Source of the DNA: Alphaproteobacteria bacterium
GTDB taxonomy: Bacteria > Pseudomonadota > Alphaproteobacteria > Rhodobacterales > Rhodobacteraceae
Direction: 5' to 3'
Assembly (NCBI GenBank): GCA_030425145.1
Contig: JAUHVK010000020.1
Location: forward strand, 34,245 to 98,244
DNA length: 64,000 bases
The position numbers and the translations under genes are program-made. Shown here one piece after another: positions 32,783 to 41,452 of the stretch. The notes under the pieces are model-generated. The model worked only from the letters and a program-made list of their open reading frames with translations. It was not told the DNA's origin and ran no database searches. How positions within the stretch are numbered: position 1 is the first letter of the stretch; every line of letters begins with the position of its first letter.

Positions 32783-33979
32783 ATGACACCGCCCCTTTTG
32801 CCAGTTCTGCGCCTTCTGCCCAAAACGAAACCGCAAGCCATCCGGCGCGGTTATCCGTGGGTCTATTCCAACGAGGTCGTCACCGACCGCCGCACCCGTG
32901 GGCTTGCGCCGGGCACCATTGCCGTGCTCGAGGATGCCGAGCGCAGCCCGATGGCGCTGGTGGCGGTGAACCCGAATTCCAAGATCATCGGCCGCGTGCT
33001 TGATGGCCCCGAGGCCACGGCACCGGATCAGGCATGGTTTGCAGAGCGTCTGCGCAAGGCGCTGTCCCTGCGCGAACGCCTGTTCGACACGCCGTTCTAC
33101 CGTCTGGTTCATGCCGAGGCGGACGGCCTGCCGGGCGTAGTCATCGACCGGTTCGGCGACATCGCCGTGGTTCAGCCCAACGCCGCCTGGGCGGATGTGT
33201 TGCTGCCTGAGCTTGCCGCGGCTTTGGCCGAGGTGACAGGCGTAACGACAATCCTCAAGAACGCGGGTGGCCGGGGCCGTTCGCTTGAAGGGCTGGACGA
33301 TGTCGATGCGGTGCTTCTGGGCGAAGCGCCCACCGCGCCGATCCTGGTTCAGATGAACGGCGCGACCTACATGGCCGACCTGATGGGCGGGCAGAAGACA
33401 GGGCTGTTCTTCGACCAGCGTCCGAACCACGCCTTTGCTGCACGACTGGCGCAGGGCGCACGGGTGCTTGACGTGTTTTCCCATGTTGGTGGCTTCGGCC
33501 TTGCTGCACTGGCCGGTGGGGCTGTGTCGGCGCATTGCGTCGATGGGTCCGAGGCCGCGCTTGAGCTTGCGACCCAAGGCGCGACCCATATGGGGGCGGC
33601 TGATCGGTTGACCACCGCCAGGGGCGACGCCTTCAACGTGCTGACCGAACTGGGCGAAGCTAACGAAGCGTTCGATCTGGTGGTCTGTGACCCGCCCGCC
33701 TTTGCACCGTCGCACAAGGCTCGCGAAGCCGGTTTGCGTGCCTACGAGCGCGTGGCGCGTCTGTCGGCGCCGCTTGTGGCCGAAAACGGCTATCTCGTGC
33801 TGTGTTCCTGTTCACATGCGGCGGATCTGTCGGCGTTCACCGGAGCCTGTCTGCGCGGCATTGGCCGGGCCGGGCGTCGGGCGCAGTTGATCCACACAGG
33901 GCAGGCGGGGCCCGACCATCCGTTGCTGCCGCAACTGGCGGAATCAGGATATCTCAAAGCGCTGTTCTTCCGGCTGTGA
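32783..33979 (+). CDS. rlmI: Class I SAM-dependent rRNA methyltransferase, RlmI/RlmK-like
   Basis: 398 residues. N-terminal PUA-like domain (KTKPQAIRRGYPWVYSNEVV), EEHD-like middle (RLVHAEADGLPGVVIDRFGD), then the Rossmann methyltransferase with VLDVFSHVGGFGLAALAGGA and DLVVCDPPAFAPSHKA, the latter matching the catalytic DPPxF motif. A Cys in LVLCSCSHAADL is typical of 5-methylcytosine-type relatives. Likely modifies 23S rRNA. The TGA overlaps the GTG start of the following PIN gene. Confidence 0.9.
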   Translation: MTPPLLPVLRLLPKTKPQAIRRGYPWVYSNEVVTDRRTRGLAPGTIAVLEDAERSPMALVAVNPNSKIIGRVLDGPEATAPDQAWFAERLRKALSLRERLFDTPFYRLVHAEADGLPGVVIDRFGDIAVVQPNAAWADVLLPELAAALAEVTGVTTILKNAGGRGRSLEGLDDVDAVLLGEAPTAPILVQMNGATYMADLMGGQKTGLFFDQRPNHAFAARLAQGARVLDVFSHVGGFGLAALAGGAVSAHCVDGSEAALELATQGATHMGAADRLTTARGDAFNVLTELGEANEAFDLVVCDPPAFAPSHKAREAGLRAYERVARLSAPLVAENGYLVLCSCSHAADLSAFTGACLRGIGRAGRRAQLIHTGQAGPDHPLLPQLAESGYLKALFFRL

Positions 33980-34566
33980 AGGTCTGCCTCGACACCTGCG
34001 TGCTTTATCCGACGGTGATGCGCGAGGTGCTGCTGGGCGTTGCGGCGCAGGGTCTGTTCGAGCCGATCTGGTCTGAACGCATTCTCGGGGAATGGTCCCG
34101 TGCGGCGGCCAAGCTGGGGCCTGCCGGCCAGGTGCAGGCGGATGCCGAGATCGCGATGGTCACCGCCCGTTGGCCGCGCGCCAAGGTTACACCAACGGCG
34201 GGTCTGCTTGATCGGCTCTGGTTGCCCGATGCCAATGACGTGCATGTGCTGGCGGCGGCCATTGCAGGCCATGCCGATGTCATCATCACGGTCAATGCCA
34301 AGGATTTTCCGCGCAACATTCTGGCGGAGGAGGGGCTGTCGCGGTCTGACCCGGATGCCTTTCTTATTGGTCTCCATGCCAGTGCGCCGGACGACGTCGC
34401 CCGCGCCGTGGCATCGGTGCATGACGAGGCCAATCGCCTGTCGGGCGAGGAGTGGGACTTGCGCAAGCTGATGAAGAAAGCCCGCCTGCCGCGTCTGGGT
34501 AAAGCACTGACTGCCGGCGACCGCGACTATTCGCAGAATAATCGGGCACCAGTGCTAAGGCACTGA
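33976..34566 (+). CDS. PIN-domain protein
   Basis: 196 residues from GTG at 33976, which overlaps the rlmI stop (GTGA). PIN features: KVCLDTCVLYPTVMREVLL with the first catalytic Asp, a Glu in IWSERILGEW, LWLPDANDVHVLAAAI and ADVIITVNAKDFPRNIL with the later acidic residues. PIN proteins are metal-dependent RNases. No antitoxin-sized gene is next to it, and coupling to an rRNA methyltransferase suggests an RNA-processing role rather than a VapBC toxin; that is inference. Confidence 0.85.
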   Translation: MKVCLDTCVLYPTVMREVLLGVAAQGLFEPIWSERILGEWSRAAAKLGPAGQVQADAEIAMVTARWPRAKVTPTAGLLDRLWLPDANDVHVLAAAIAGHADVIITVNAKDFPRNILAEEGLSRSDPDAFLIGLHASAPDDVARAVASVHDEANRLSGEEWDLRKLMKKARLPRLGKALTAGDRDYSQNNRAPVLRH

Positions 34567-34592
34567 TGGGACTGGGCGCGGGGCCTTGGCGG

Positions 34593-35789
34593 TCAGCGCA
34601 GGTAATCCATCGGATCAACACTGTCGAAGCCTTTGCGTACTTCGAAATGCACGCGCGCCGGTTCGAAATCTGCAACCTTCGCAATCGCCTGTCCACGGCT
34701 GACCGCATCACCTTTGGCGACGGTGATCCCGTCTACGTGGGTGTAGACGGTCAACAGATTGTCGGGATGCCGGATCACAAGGATGTTGATACCGTCAGTA
34801 TTACGTGTGATCGCCGCGACCTGACCGCTGGCGGCGGCCTTGACGCTGGTGCCCACTGCCGCACCGATGTCGATGCCGTCATTGCGGCCCTTGGCATATT
34901 CACGAATGATGCTGCCCTGAACCGGAAAGGCCATTGCCGCGCTCGACGCGCTGGCTGAGGTTTGCTTTCCGACATTAGCGGCCGGGGCAGCCGCAGTTGC
35001 CGTGGTCGCAGCAGCCGCTGCGGCAGGGGCCGAGGTTACATCCGGCAGAGGTTGCGAGGCCGAGGGCGGCTCGGGTGTGGGAGAGCCGGTGCCGGGAAGG
35101 CGCGTGTTGCTCTCAACAGCCGGGGCCGCTGCGGTGACAACCGGGATCAGCAGGTACTGGCCTTCGCGCAGGGTAAAGTTGCTGTCGAGCCCGTTCCATT
35201 CCGCCAGCGACCGCACCGAGACATTGTAAAGCCGCGCGATGGTGAAGGCCGTTTCGCCACGCTTGACCTGATGGCGGACCGGCTCGGTGCCGGTCTGTGG
35301 TGCGGGCCGCGGCGTCGAGGGTGTCGGGGCCGAGCGGTCGATGGCATCGCTGGCCAGAGTGGTGATGTCGATTTGGGACGCGGGCCGGATCGGCCCTGTG
35401 CTGATCGCGCCCGTTTCCGGGGACGGTTCGGTCACGCGGCGGGGCAGGGCGATGATCTCTCCGGCGCGCAGCGGGTCGCCGGTCTGGATACCGTTGTAGC
35501 GGGCTAGTTCGTCGGCGGGCAGGCCAACGCGCGCAGCGAGTTGGGCAAGCGTGTCGCCGCGCTGCGCAACGGCAACCTGGTAATTCGGGTAGGAGATGAT
35601 CCCGCGATTGTCCGGCTGCGGGCGTGGCGCGGTGGCAGCGCGGGCGGCATCGGCGGTGTTGAACCCGCCATTGAGTTTGCCGCGCAGGTCAAGATCAAGC
35701 GGTTCGGAACAGGCTGTCAGCAGCGCCAACAGTGACAGGCTGGTGCCAACTCGAAACCCGGAACGAAAGAAAACTCTGCAATCTGCCAT
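34593..35789 (-). CDS. nlpD: NlpD-like lipoprotein with two LysM domains and a degenerate LytM (M23) domain
   Basis: 398 residues. Lipobox LLALLTAC with Cys27, LysM 1 at about 70-115 (AQRGDTLAQLAARVG), LysM 2 at about 170-213 (VKRGETAFTIARLYN), an Ala/Pro/Thr linker, and a C-terminal LytM fold. In the LytM domain the first zinc ligand is Asn (GRNDGIDIG instead of HxGxD) and the HxH motif reads RVHFEV, so catalytic metal binding is lost. NlpD proteins of this kind activate cell-wall amidases at division. Last gene of surE-pcm-nlpD. Confidence 0.9.
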   Translation of the reverse strand: MADCRVFFRSGFRVGTSLSLLALLTACSEPLDLDLRGKLNGGFNTADAARAATAPRPQPDNRGIISYPNYQVAVAQRGDTLAQLAARVGLPADELARYNGIQTGDPLRAGEIIALPRRVTEPSPETGAISTGPIRPASQIDITTLASDAIDRSAPTPSTPRPAPQTGTEPVRHQVKRGETAFTIARLYNVSVRSLAEWNGLDSNFTLREGQYLLIPVVTAAAPAVESNTRLPGTGSPTPEPPSASQPLPDVTSAPAAAAAATTATAAAPAANVGKQTSASASSAAMAFPVQGSIIREYAKGRNDGIDIGAAVGTSVKAAASGQVAAITRNTDGINILVIRHPDNLLTVYTHVDGITVAKGDAVSRGQAIAKVADFEPARVHFEVRKGFDSVDPMDYLR

Positions 35790-35849
35790 GTCGAAATCCT
35801 CAAATGCGCCGGTTGTGCCCCGGTCGTCACAGTCGTCAGTATGCCCTGA

Positions 35850-36491
35850 TTAGCCGTCGCGGGCTACCCCTTCGACCAGCGGGACAAAGCGCACCGGTCT
35901 CAATTCGTCGTAATCCAGCCCTTCCGGCGTCCGCCGCACCCGGATCAGGTGCTGTACCGCATCCGACTGGCCGACCGGCAATACCATGATCCCGCCCACC
36001 TTGAGCTGTGCCAAAAGTGGACCCGGCGGGTCTTCGGCGGCGGCGGTGACGAGGATGCGGTCAAAGGGAGCCTGATCGGGCAGGCCGAAGCTGCCATCGG
36101 CGGTGAAGGCGGTGACATTGGTCAGGCCCATCTGATCGAATACTTCACGCGCTTCACGGACAAGGCGGGGGTGGCGGTCCACGGTGTAGACCCGGCGGGC
36201 CAGCTGGCTCAGGATCGCGGCCTGATAACCCGACCCGGTGCCCACTTCGAGCACGGTGTCGCGCGGGCTGATCTCAAGCGCCTGCGTCATCAGACCCACC
36301 ACCGAGGGCTGGCTGATGGTCTGGCCGCAGGCGATGGGCAGCGGCATGTCTTCATACGCGCGTTCGGCGAAATAGCCGCGAATAAAGGGCGCGCGGTCGA
36401 TCCGCTCCATCGCGGTGAGCACGGCGGCATTGGTCACGCCACGTGACCGGAGGGCGTAGAGGAACTGCATCTTGCGTTCCGCCTCATCCAT
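35850..36491 (-). CDS. pcm: Protein-L-isoaspartate(D-aspartate) O-methyltransferase
   Basis: 213 residues. [20 protein letters not shown] and [18 protein letters not shown] are the PCMT N-terminal substrate motifs; [19 protein letters not shown] is the SAM-binding motif [15 protein letters not shown] is motif II. It repairs isoaspartyl damage in ageing proteins. The start overlaps the surE stop by one base (TGATG), so it is translationally coupled. Confidence 0.96.
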   Translation of the reverse strand: MDEAERKMQFLYALRSRGVTNAAVLTAMERIDRAPFIRGYFAERAYEDMPLPIACGQTISQPSVVGLMTQALEISPRDTVLEVGTGSGYQAAILSQLARRVYTVDRHPRLVREAREVFDQMGLTNVTAFTADGSFGLPDQAPFDRILVTAAAEDPPGPLLAQLKVGGIMVLPVGQSDAVQHLIRVRRTPEGLDYDELRPVRFVPLVEGVARDG

Positions 36492-37279
36492 CAGTGAAAG
36501 GCGTCCTGCATGGCGCTCAGCTGATCGGCGGCAGTCAGGTCGGCACGCATGGGCGTGACGCTGATATAACCCGCGAGGTTTTCCGACGCATCGCTGCCAG
36601 GTGCCGTAGGCGCGCGCTGGTCGCCGCCCTTGATCCAGAGAAACCGTCGGCCCGATGGCGAATTGTGCGGCTCGACCGAAAATCGGGTGCCCTGTCGGAT
36701 GCCCTGCGGCGTGATCCGCGTGCCTTTGACGGCAGCGGCCGGCACAGGCGGGAAGTTCACATTGTAGAACAGGCGGTAGCCGCCATTCTGTTCCTGCGGA
36801 TCATGGGCGACAATCCGCCGGATCACCTCGGTCCCATGCAGGCGGGCGGCTTCGAACGGGTCATCGGTCTGCGCATTGTCGGGGCCGTAATATTGCGAAA
36901 GCGCAATTGCGGGAATGCCCTGAAGCGCGGCTTCCATCGCGCCGCCCAGAGTGCCGGAGTAGAGCGCGTTCTCGGCTGAATTGTTGCCGCGGTTCACACC
37001 CGAGAGCACCAGATCGGGGGGGATGTCGGACAGAACCTCGTGCAGACCGGCCAGAACGCAATCCGCCGGGCTGCCCTCGGCGGCAAAGCGGCGTGGACCC
37101 ATTTCGTTGATCATCATCGGATGGGTGTAGCTGATGCAGTGTCCGACACCGGATTGTTCAAAGGCCGGAGCCACGGTCCAGACCTCGCCATTCGGGCCCG
37201 CCAGTTCATTTGCAATTTCGCTCAGGACCTTGAGGCCTGGTGCGTTGATCCCGTCGTCATTGGTAATGAGTATGCGCAT
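36491..37279 (-). CDS. surE: 5'/3'-nucleotidase SurE
   Basis: 262 residues from the ATG at 37279, chosen because the family starts [15 protein letters not shown] (metal ligands D8 and D9) and GGCGGAAA lies upstream; an ATG eight codons earlier is less likely. [20 protein letters not shown] holds the remaining active-site Asn and Ser, and ALSQYYGP is a family motif. A survival protein that dephosphorylates nucleoside monophosphates. First gene of surE-pcm-nlpD; an Imm11-like gene lies 78 bases upstream. Confidence 0.96.
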   Translation of the reverse strand: MRILITNDDGINAPGLKVLSEIANELAGPNGEVWTVAPAFEQSGVGHCISYTHPMMINEMGPRRFAAEGSPADCVLAGLHEVLSDIPPDLVLSGVNRGNNSAENALYSGTLGGAMEAALQGIPAIALSQYYGPDNAQTDDPFEAARLHGTEVIRRIVAHDPQEQNGGYRLFYNVNFPPVPAAAVKGTRITPQGIRQGTRFSVEPHNSPSGRRFLWIKGGDQRAPTAPGSDASENLAGYISVTPMRADLTAADQLSAMQDAFH

Positions 37280-37357
37280 GTTTCCGCCCGTATTTATTGC
37301 CATTGTCTCTACGGGAAGGGGCGCGGCGGAGCAAGCAGGGCTTGGACCTTGTAACGG

Positions 37358-37993
37358 TCAGACCGCCTCGATATGTCTGCCGGGGGCAAACCCTGTCACC
37401 TCTGCATCCAGAAGCGCCTGGGTCAACTCGTCCGACAAAAAGCGGCGATACATCAGTTGCGGGTCCGACCAGGCATGAGCATCGCCGATGGCCGCCTTGC
37501 TGAAAATGGCGTGCCCGTCCGGGTGCAAGCGTTTGTTCAGACCGTCCCACCAATCATCCGGGCCGGGATAGGCCGGTGTCAGCCCCTCTGGATTCAGCGC
37601 CTTGATCGAGTGATGAAAAACCCAGAGGAAATGGGTCTGCACTTGGGTCTTGTCGCGCTTTTCAAAGGCCATCGGGTGAAAGCCATGCACGCCCGGCTCA
37701 AACTCCTCGACGATATCGCGCACCTTGTGTGAGACGAGGACACCCACCGACGAGCCAAGGAAATCGGGCACCTTTTGCCGCCCGCCCGATTTGCGCAGCC
37801 GTGTGGGCAGATGCGTGGTGTCGATGGTACGGCCGCAGATTGTGGCGTAGTTCCAAGCCGGGGCGATGTCGCCCATATCGGGTGATTGATCGAGGGGGCG
37901 CACCTGCCTGCGGTCGCCGTCCAGGGCTGTGACATAGATGTCGTAAAGACCTTCGCGCTTGGTGCCTATCATATACGGCATGTTGTGCTCCAC
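37358..37993 (-). CDS. Imm11 (DUF1629)-like protein
   Basis: 211 residues. PDFLGSSVGVLVSHKVRDIV and EFEPGVHGFHPMAFE match the central block of the Imm11/DUF1629 family, and FSKAAIGDAHAWSDPQLMYR plus FLSDELTQALLDAEVTGF match its C-terminal block. Imm11 proteins are found as putative immunity proteins beside polymorphic toxins. No toxin gene is visible nearby, so this is an orphan, placed between an SDR gene and surE on the same strand. Assignment is by remembered pattern. ATG codons at 37993 and 37981 are both possible starts. Confidence 0.6.
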   Translation of the reverse strand: MEHNMPYMIGTKREGLYDIYVTALDGDRRQVRPLDQSPDMGDIAPAWNYATICGRTIDTTHLPTRLRKSGGRQKVPDFLGSSVGVLVSHKVRDIVEEFEPGVHGFHPMAFEKRDKTQVQTHFLWVFHHSIKALNPEGLTPAYPGPDDWWDGLNKRLHPDGHAIFSKAAIGDAHAWSDPQLMYRRFLSDELTQALLDAEVTGFAPGRHIEAV

Positions 37994-38022
37994 TCGTTAC
38001 TGCGTCCGGGCTGTGCCGGGCG

Positions 38023-38676
38023 TTACAGTTTCAGAGTTTGTAGCAGCCGCGTGGCCTCGTCCATAGGGTTTGCCAGTTTGGAGCGGTCCTCTCCGGGGTG
38101 AAACCGGGCGCGGGTATGCGTGGCCATGGGCGCGGGTTGCAGGATCCGCACCTTGGGTCCGGTCTTTTCGGTCTCGGCAGCCCAACTGCGCGCAAGCGCG
38201 ATCTGCGCGGTCTTTGTGGTGCCATAATGGCCAAAGAATTTCTCACCGCCATGTGGGTCGTCGAAGAAAAGCGCAGTCCCGTCCTGCCCCAGAAGCGGGG
38301 AGATATAGGGGATCAGATGGCCCATCGCCTCCAAGTTGATCGACAGGGATTTCTGCCAGTCCTTTTGGTCCAGATGATCGGCTGGGGTCAGCGGGGCCGC
38401 ATGCACGGCCGTGTGCGCCCAGAGCGCGATACCACCCCAGCGGTCAAAGATTGACCGGCAGAGCTGTGCCATCGCGTCCGCCTTGGTGACGTCCATCGGT
38501 GCCAGTGTGGCGCTGCCGCCCTTCGACTGGATGCGGTCGTCGAGCTCTTCAAGTCCGCCCACCGTCCGGGCGACGGCAATGATGTGATGGGTGTCGGCCA
38601 ATGCCTCTGCCAATGCAAAGCCGAGACCGCGTGAGGCGCCGGTGACCAGCGCGAGGGGGCGTGATGTGTCCGTCAT
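38023..38676 (-). CDS. SDR family NAD(P)-dependent oxidoreductase
   Basis: 217 residues. Cofactor motif TGASRGLGFALAEAL at the N-terminus, DVTKADAM in the adenine pocket, and the catalytic Tyr-Lys pair in HYGTTKTAQIAL. The NNAG position is altered to ALWAHTAVHAAP. Short for the classical SDR group (usually about 250) because the C-terminal substrate loop is reduced. Substrate unknown. Same strand as the Imm11-like gene, with a gap of 29 bases. Confidence 0.9.
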   Translation of the reverse strand: MTDTSRPLALVTGASRGLGFALAEALADTHHIIAVARTVGGLEELDDRIQSKGGSATLAPMDVTKADAMAQLCRSIFDRWGGIALWAHTAVHAAPLTPADHLDQKDWQKSLSINLEAMGHLIPYISPLLGQDGTALFFDDPHGGEKFFGHYGTTKTAQIALARSWAAETEKTGPKVRILQPAPMATHTRARFHPGEDRSKLANPMDEATRLLQTLKL

Positions 38677-38787
38677 GTTCTGTCACATGCCTTTTTGCCG
38701 CTCCGCCCGCAAGAGGGCAGTGCTTGACTCAATGCTGCATTTGCAGAATTAACGGGGCAACTGACAGTCACATGAGGGACAAACGCC

Positions 38788-39378
38788 ATGACACTGACGC
38801 AAGCCGCCTTGGGCAAGACCACTCTTTTCCGGCAGGCGCTGCTCGCGCTTGGTGGCGCTGCCTTCATCGCCGCCGCAACTCAGGTGTCGGTGCCGTTCTT
38901 CCCGGTTCCGATGACGCTGCAGACGCTGGCAATCCTGATCGTTGGCCTGAGCTTTGGCGCACGCCTCGGAACGGCGACGCTGATCACCTATCTGGGCTAT
39001 GGCGCGATGGGGTTGCCTGTGTTCGCCAACGGCATGAACGCGCTTGCCTTCGCAGGGCCGACCGCAGGGTTCCTTCTGGGCTTTGTTGCAATGGCTGGCC
39101 TGGCCGGTCTGGCAGCGGATCGCGGGATCGCAAAAGGTGTCGTTTCGACATCCCTGGTGACACTGGCACTGGCAGCACTGCTGTATATTCCGGGTATTGC
39201 ATGGCCGATGGCTGTTGCCTCGGCGAGCGGTGTCGAAGCGGGCTGGGTCGGTCAGGAGATCAGCTACTACTGGACGTACTTCATCGCACCCTTCCTGATT
39301 GGCGACGCGGTCAAAGCCGTGATCGCGGCACTGGTTGTAACTGGTGCATGGAAAGCGTTGGCAGGCCGCCGCGCCTGA
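38788..39378 (+). CDS. bioY: Biotin transporter BioY
   Basis: 196 residues with about six hydrophobic segments. BioY landmarks: VSVPFFPVPMTLQTLAILIV, GLSFGARLGTATLITYLGYG, GLPVFANG and AGPTAGFLLGFVAMA. It is the S component of an ECF transporter, and BioY alone can take up biotin in bacteria lacking the rest. AGGGAC lies 7 bases before ATG. A possible promoter is TTGACT-N17-AATTAA about 60 bases upstream. I looked for a BioR-type box (TTATnnATAA) and saw none. Confidence 0.94.
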   Translation: MTLTQAALGKTTLFRQALLALGGAAFIAAATQVSVPFFPVPMTLQTLAILIVGLSFGARLGTATLITYLGYGAMGLPVFANGMNALAFAGPTAGFLLGFVAMAGLAGLAADRGIAKGVVSTSLVTLALAALLYIPGIAWPMAVASASGVEAGWVGQEISYYWTYFIAPFLIGDAVKAVIAALVVTGAWKALAGRRA

Positions 39379-39382
39379 TCAA

Positions 39383-39433
39383 TTTTACCAAGCGGTAAAA
39401 TAAGCCCCCGTCGAGCAATCGGCGGGGGTTTTT
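39383..39433 (+). terminator. Hairpin pair after bioY
   Basis: A small perfect hairpin TTTTACC-AAGC-GGTAAAA (39383-39400) is followed by a GC-rich stem CCCCCG.../...CGGGGG ending in TTTTT (39404-39433). The second is a standard rho-independent terminator; the first could end antisense transcription or be an operator. Confidence 0.75.
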
Positions 39434-39450
39434 CTTTGTCTGGCGGGGTT

Positions 39451-39512
39451 GGGGGCTCTGCCCCCGTCGCGCAAGGCGCGACTCCCCCGAAGTATTTGGG
39501 AACCAGAGAAGA
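39451..39512 (+). repeat. Roseobacter-type intergenic repeat, copy 1
   Basis: Order: GGGGGCTCTGCCCCC hairpin, a second hairpin GTCGCGC-AAG-GCGCGAC, then the tail CCCCCGAAGTATTTGGGAAC with CAGAGAAGA. The same order with a different central hairpin is present at 59048-59112, and a reversed shorter form at 54084-54136. Confidence 0.8.
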
Positions 39513-39779
39513 TCAGGAGTTGGGTGCGGGCATGTTCAGCCAATGTGCAGTGCCGTTGCGGGACAGGGCCACACGTCCCTCTTCGATGGCGACAACGGTC
39601 TGACCGTCCACGCTGTCGCCGCGCGACACGGTTTCGGTTTTGCCATTGCGCAGCTTGAGAAGCGCCTGCGGGTTCGACTGTGCGCCGAAGGTGCCCAGAA
39701 GGATCAGGGCACCGCCCAGATCATTGGTGTTGAGGGTCGCCGTCCGGGCGACCTGCGGTGGGGTGGTTTCTTGTGCCAT
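39513..39779 (-). CDS. Small protein resembling a PilP/GspC homology-region domain
   Basis: 88 residues. ARTATLNTNDLGGALILLGT, then ALLKLRNGKTETVSRGDSVD with GQTVVAIEEGRVALSRNGT, a short all-beta pattern seen in PilP and in the HR domain of GspC. No signal peptide or lipobox is visible, so it could be cytoplasmic or a truncated family member. It lies downstream of purF on the same strand, 95 bases away with a small hairpin (CGGTCAG/CTGACCG at 39786-39807) in the gap. Function not known. Confidence 0.6.
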   Translation of the reverse strand: MAQETTPPQVARTATLNTNDLGGALILLGTFGAQSNPQALLKLRNGKTETVSRGDSVDGQTVVAIEEGRVALSRNGTAHWLNMPAPNS

Positions 39780-39874
39780 GGATCACGGTCAGTGGTTTCG
39801 CTGACCGGCCACATGAGCGCTTTCCGGAGGAATGAACAGGGGGCGCGTTCGTTTGCGCGGAAGGCTGCCGAGGG

Positions 39875-41332
39875 TTACTCGGCGGCCTTCATCTGGAAGC
39901 CTTTTTCCATCATGTCCGACGGCTTTACCGGGTATTCGCCGGAGAAACAGGCGTCGCAATATTGCGGTGACTTGGCGTCTCGGCCCGAGGCTTCGCCGAC
40001 AGCGCGGTAGAGGCCGTCGAGCGAGATGAACTTTAGGCTGTCGACACCGAGATGGTCGCGCATTTCCTCTTCCGACATGGTGGCCGCCAGCAGCTTTTCG
40101 CGCTGCGGGGTATCCACGCCGTAGAAACAGGGCCAGGCGGTGGGCGGGCTTGCGATGCGGAAATGGACCTCGGCGGCACCGGCGTCGAGGATCATCTCCT
40201 TGATCTTGCGGCTGGTTGTGCCGCGCACCACGCTGTCATCTACCAGAACAACGCGTTTGCCCTTGATGAGCGCACGGTTCACGTTGAGCTTGAGGCGTAC
40301 ACCCATGTTGCGGATCTGCTCTGTCGGCTCGATGAAGGTGCGACCCATATACTGGTTGCGGATGATGCCCATCCCGTAGGGGATCCCTGACTCGTGCGCG
40401 TAGCCGATGGCGGCAGGTGTGCCGCTGTCGGGCACCGGGCAGACCAGATCGGCTTCGATCGGGGTTTCGCGGGCCAGTTCCACACCGATCTGGCGGCGGG
40501 TCTCATAGACCGAGCGGTCGCCGATGATACTGTCGGGGCGCGAGAAATAGACATGCTCGAAGATGCAGAAGCGCGATTTCTGCGGCCGGAAGGGGCGGAT
40601 CGATTCGACGCCTTTCGAGGCGGTGATCACCACCATTTCGCCCGGTTCGATTTCGCGCACATATTCGGCACCGATGATGTCGAGCGCGCAGGTTTCCGAG
40701 CTGAGTGCCCAGCCGTCGCCGATTTTGCCCAGTACCAGCGGACGCACGCCCAGCGGGTCGCGGACGCCGATCAGCTTGGTGCGTGTCATAGCCACAACCG
40801 AGAACGCGCCTTCGACGCGGCGCAGCGCGTCTTCCATGCGTTCGGGGATGTTGCGCTGAAGCGAGCGGGCCATCAAGTGGATGATGCATTCGCTGTCGCT
40901 GGAGCTCTGAAAGATCGAACCGCGTTCGATCAACTCGCGGCGCAGGGCTTCGGCATTGGTGATGTTGCCGTTATGGGCAATCGCCGCGCCGCCCATGGAA
41001 AACTCGCCGAAAAACGGCTGCACGTCGCGGATCTGGGTTTGGCCTTTCGATCCGGCGGTCGAGTAGCGCACATGGCCGATCGCGAGATCACCGGGCAGGG
41101 TTTCCATCAGCTTCTGGCTGGTGAAGTTGTCGCGCACATAGCCGAAGCGGCGGGCGCTGTTGAAACCATGTTCGGGATGATAGCTGACGATCCCGCCGGC
41201 TTCCTGCCCGCGATGTTGCAGCGCGTGCAAACCAAGGGCAACGAAGTTCGCCGCGTCGGTCACGCCGACAACGCCGAAAATTCCGCATTCTTCCTTGAGT
41301 TTATCGTCGTCAAACGGATGGGCGGGGGGCAT
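39875..41332 (-). CDS. purF: Amidophosphoribosyltransferase
   Basis: 485 residues from the ATG at 41332 (MPPAHPFDDDKLKEECGIFG). A short propeptide would be removed to expose the catalytic Cys16. LGLHALQHRGQEAGGI and GHVRYSTAG are the glutaminase motifs; VVLVDDSVVRGTTSRKI is the PRPP-binding loop. It catalyses the first committed step of purine synthesis. An upstream in-frame Met at 41413 would add 27 residues that look non-family. cvpA precedes it on the same strand, the classic cvpA-purF pairing. Confidence 0.97.
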   Translation of the reverse strand: MPPAHPFDDDKLKEECGIFGVVGVTDAANFVALGLHALQHRGQEAGGIVSYHPEHGFNSARRFGYVRDNFTSQKLMETLPGDLAIGHVRYSTAGSKGQTQIRDVQPFFGEFSMGGAAIAHNGNITNAEALRRELIERGSIFQSSSDSECIIHLMARSLQRNIPERMEDALRRVEGAFSVVAMTRTKLIGVRDPLGVRPLVLGKIGDGWALSSETCALDIIGAEYVREIEPGEMVVITASKGVESIRPFRPQKSRFCIFEHVYFSRPDSIIGDRSVYETRRQIGVELARETPIEADLVCPVPDSGTPAAIGYAHESGIPYGMGIIRNQYMGRTFIEPTEQIRNMGVRLKLNVNRALIKGKRVVLVDDSVVRGTTSRKIKEMILDAGAAEVHFRIASPPTAWPCFYGVDTPQREKLLAATMSEEEMRDHLGVDSLKFISLDGLYRAVGEASGRDAKSPQYCDACFSGEYPVKPSDMMEKGFQMKAAE

Positions 41333-41452
41333 CTGGGTGTCGGACAAACCGGAACTCCGAATCCGTGGCAGCAGAGGATGCCCTCTCTTAAGCGCCATGA
41401 TCGCCAGTGTCACGAAACTATCATGGTTCCGCGACAGGTTGGCTGAATTTTC

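Noticed and set aside
32141..33715. Minus-strand open frame of about 524 codons across the DUF6778 and rlmI genes
   Set aside because: It spans two genes with clear family motifs on the plus strand and has none of its own.
33976..34566. VapBC-type toxin-antitoxin pair for the PIN protein
   Set aside because: No antitoxin-sized gene is adjacent. The upstream coupled gene is an rRNA methyltransferase.
38680..38787. BioR operator or biotin-related element upstream of bioY
   Set aside because: No TTATnnATAA-type box or known riboswitch element is visible.
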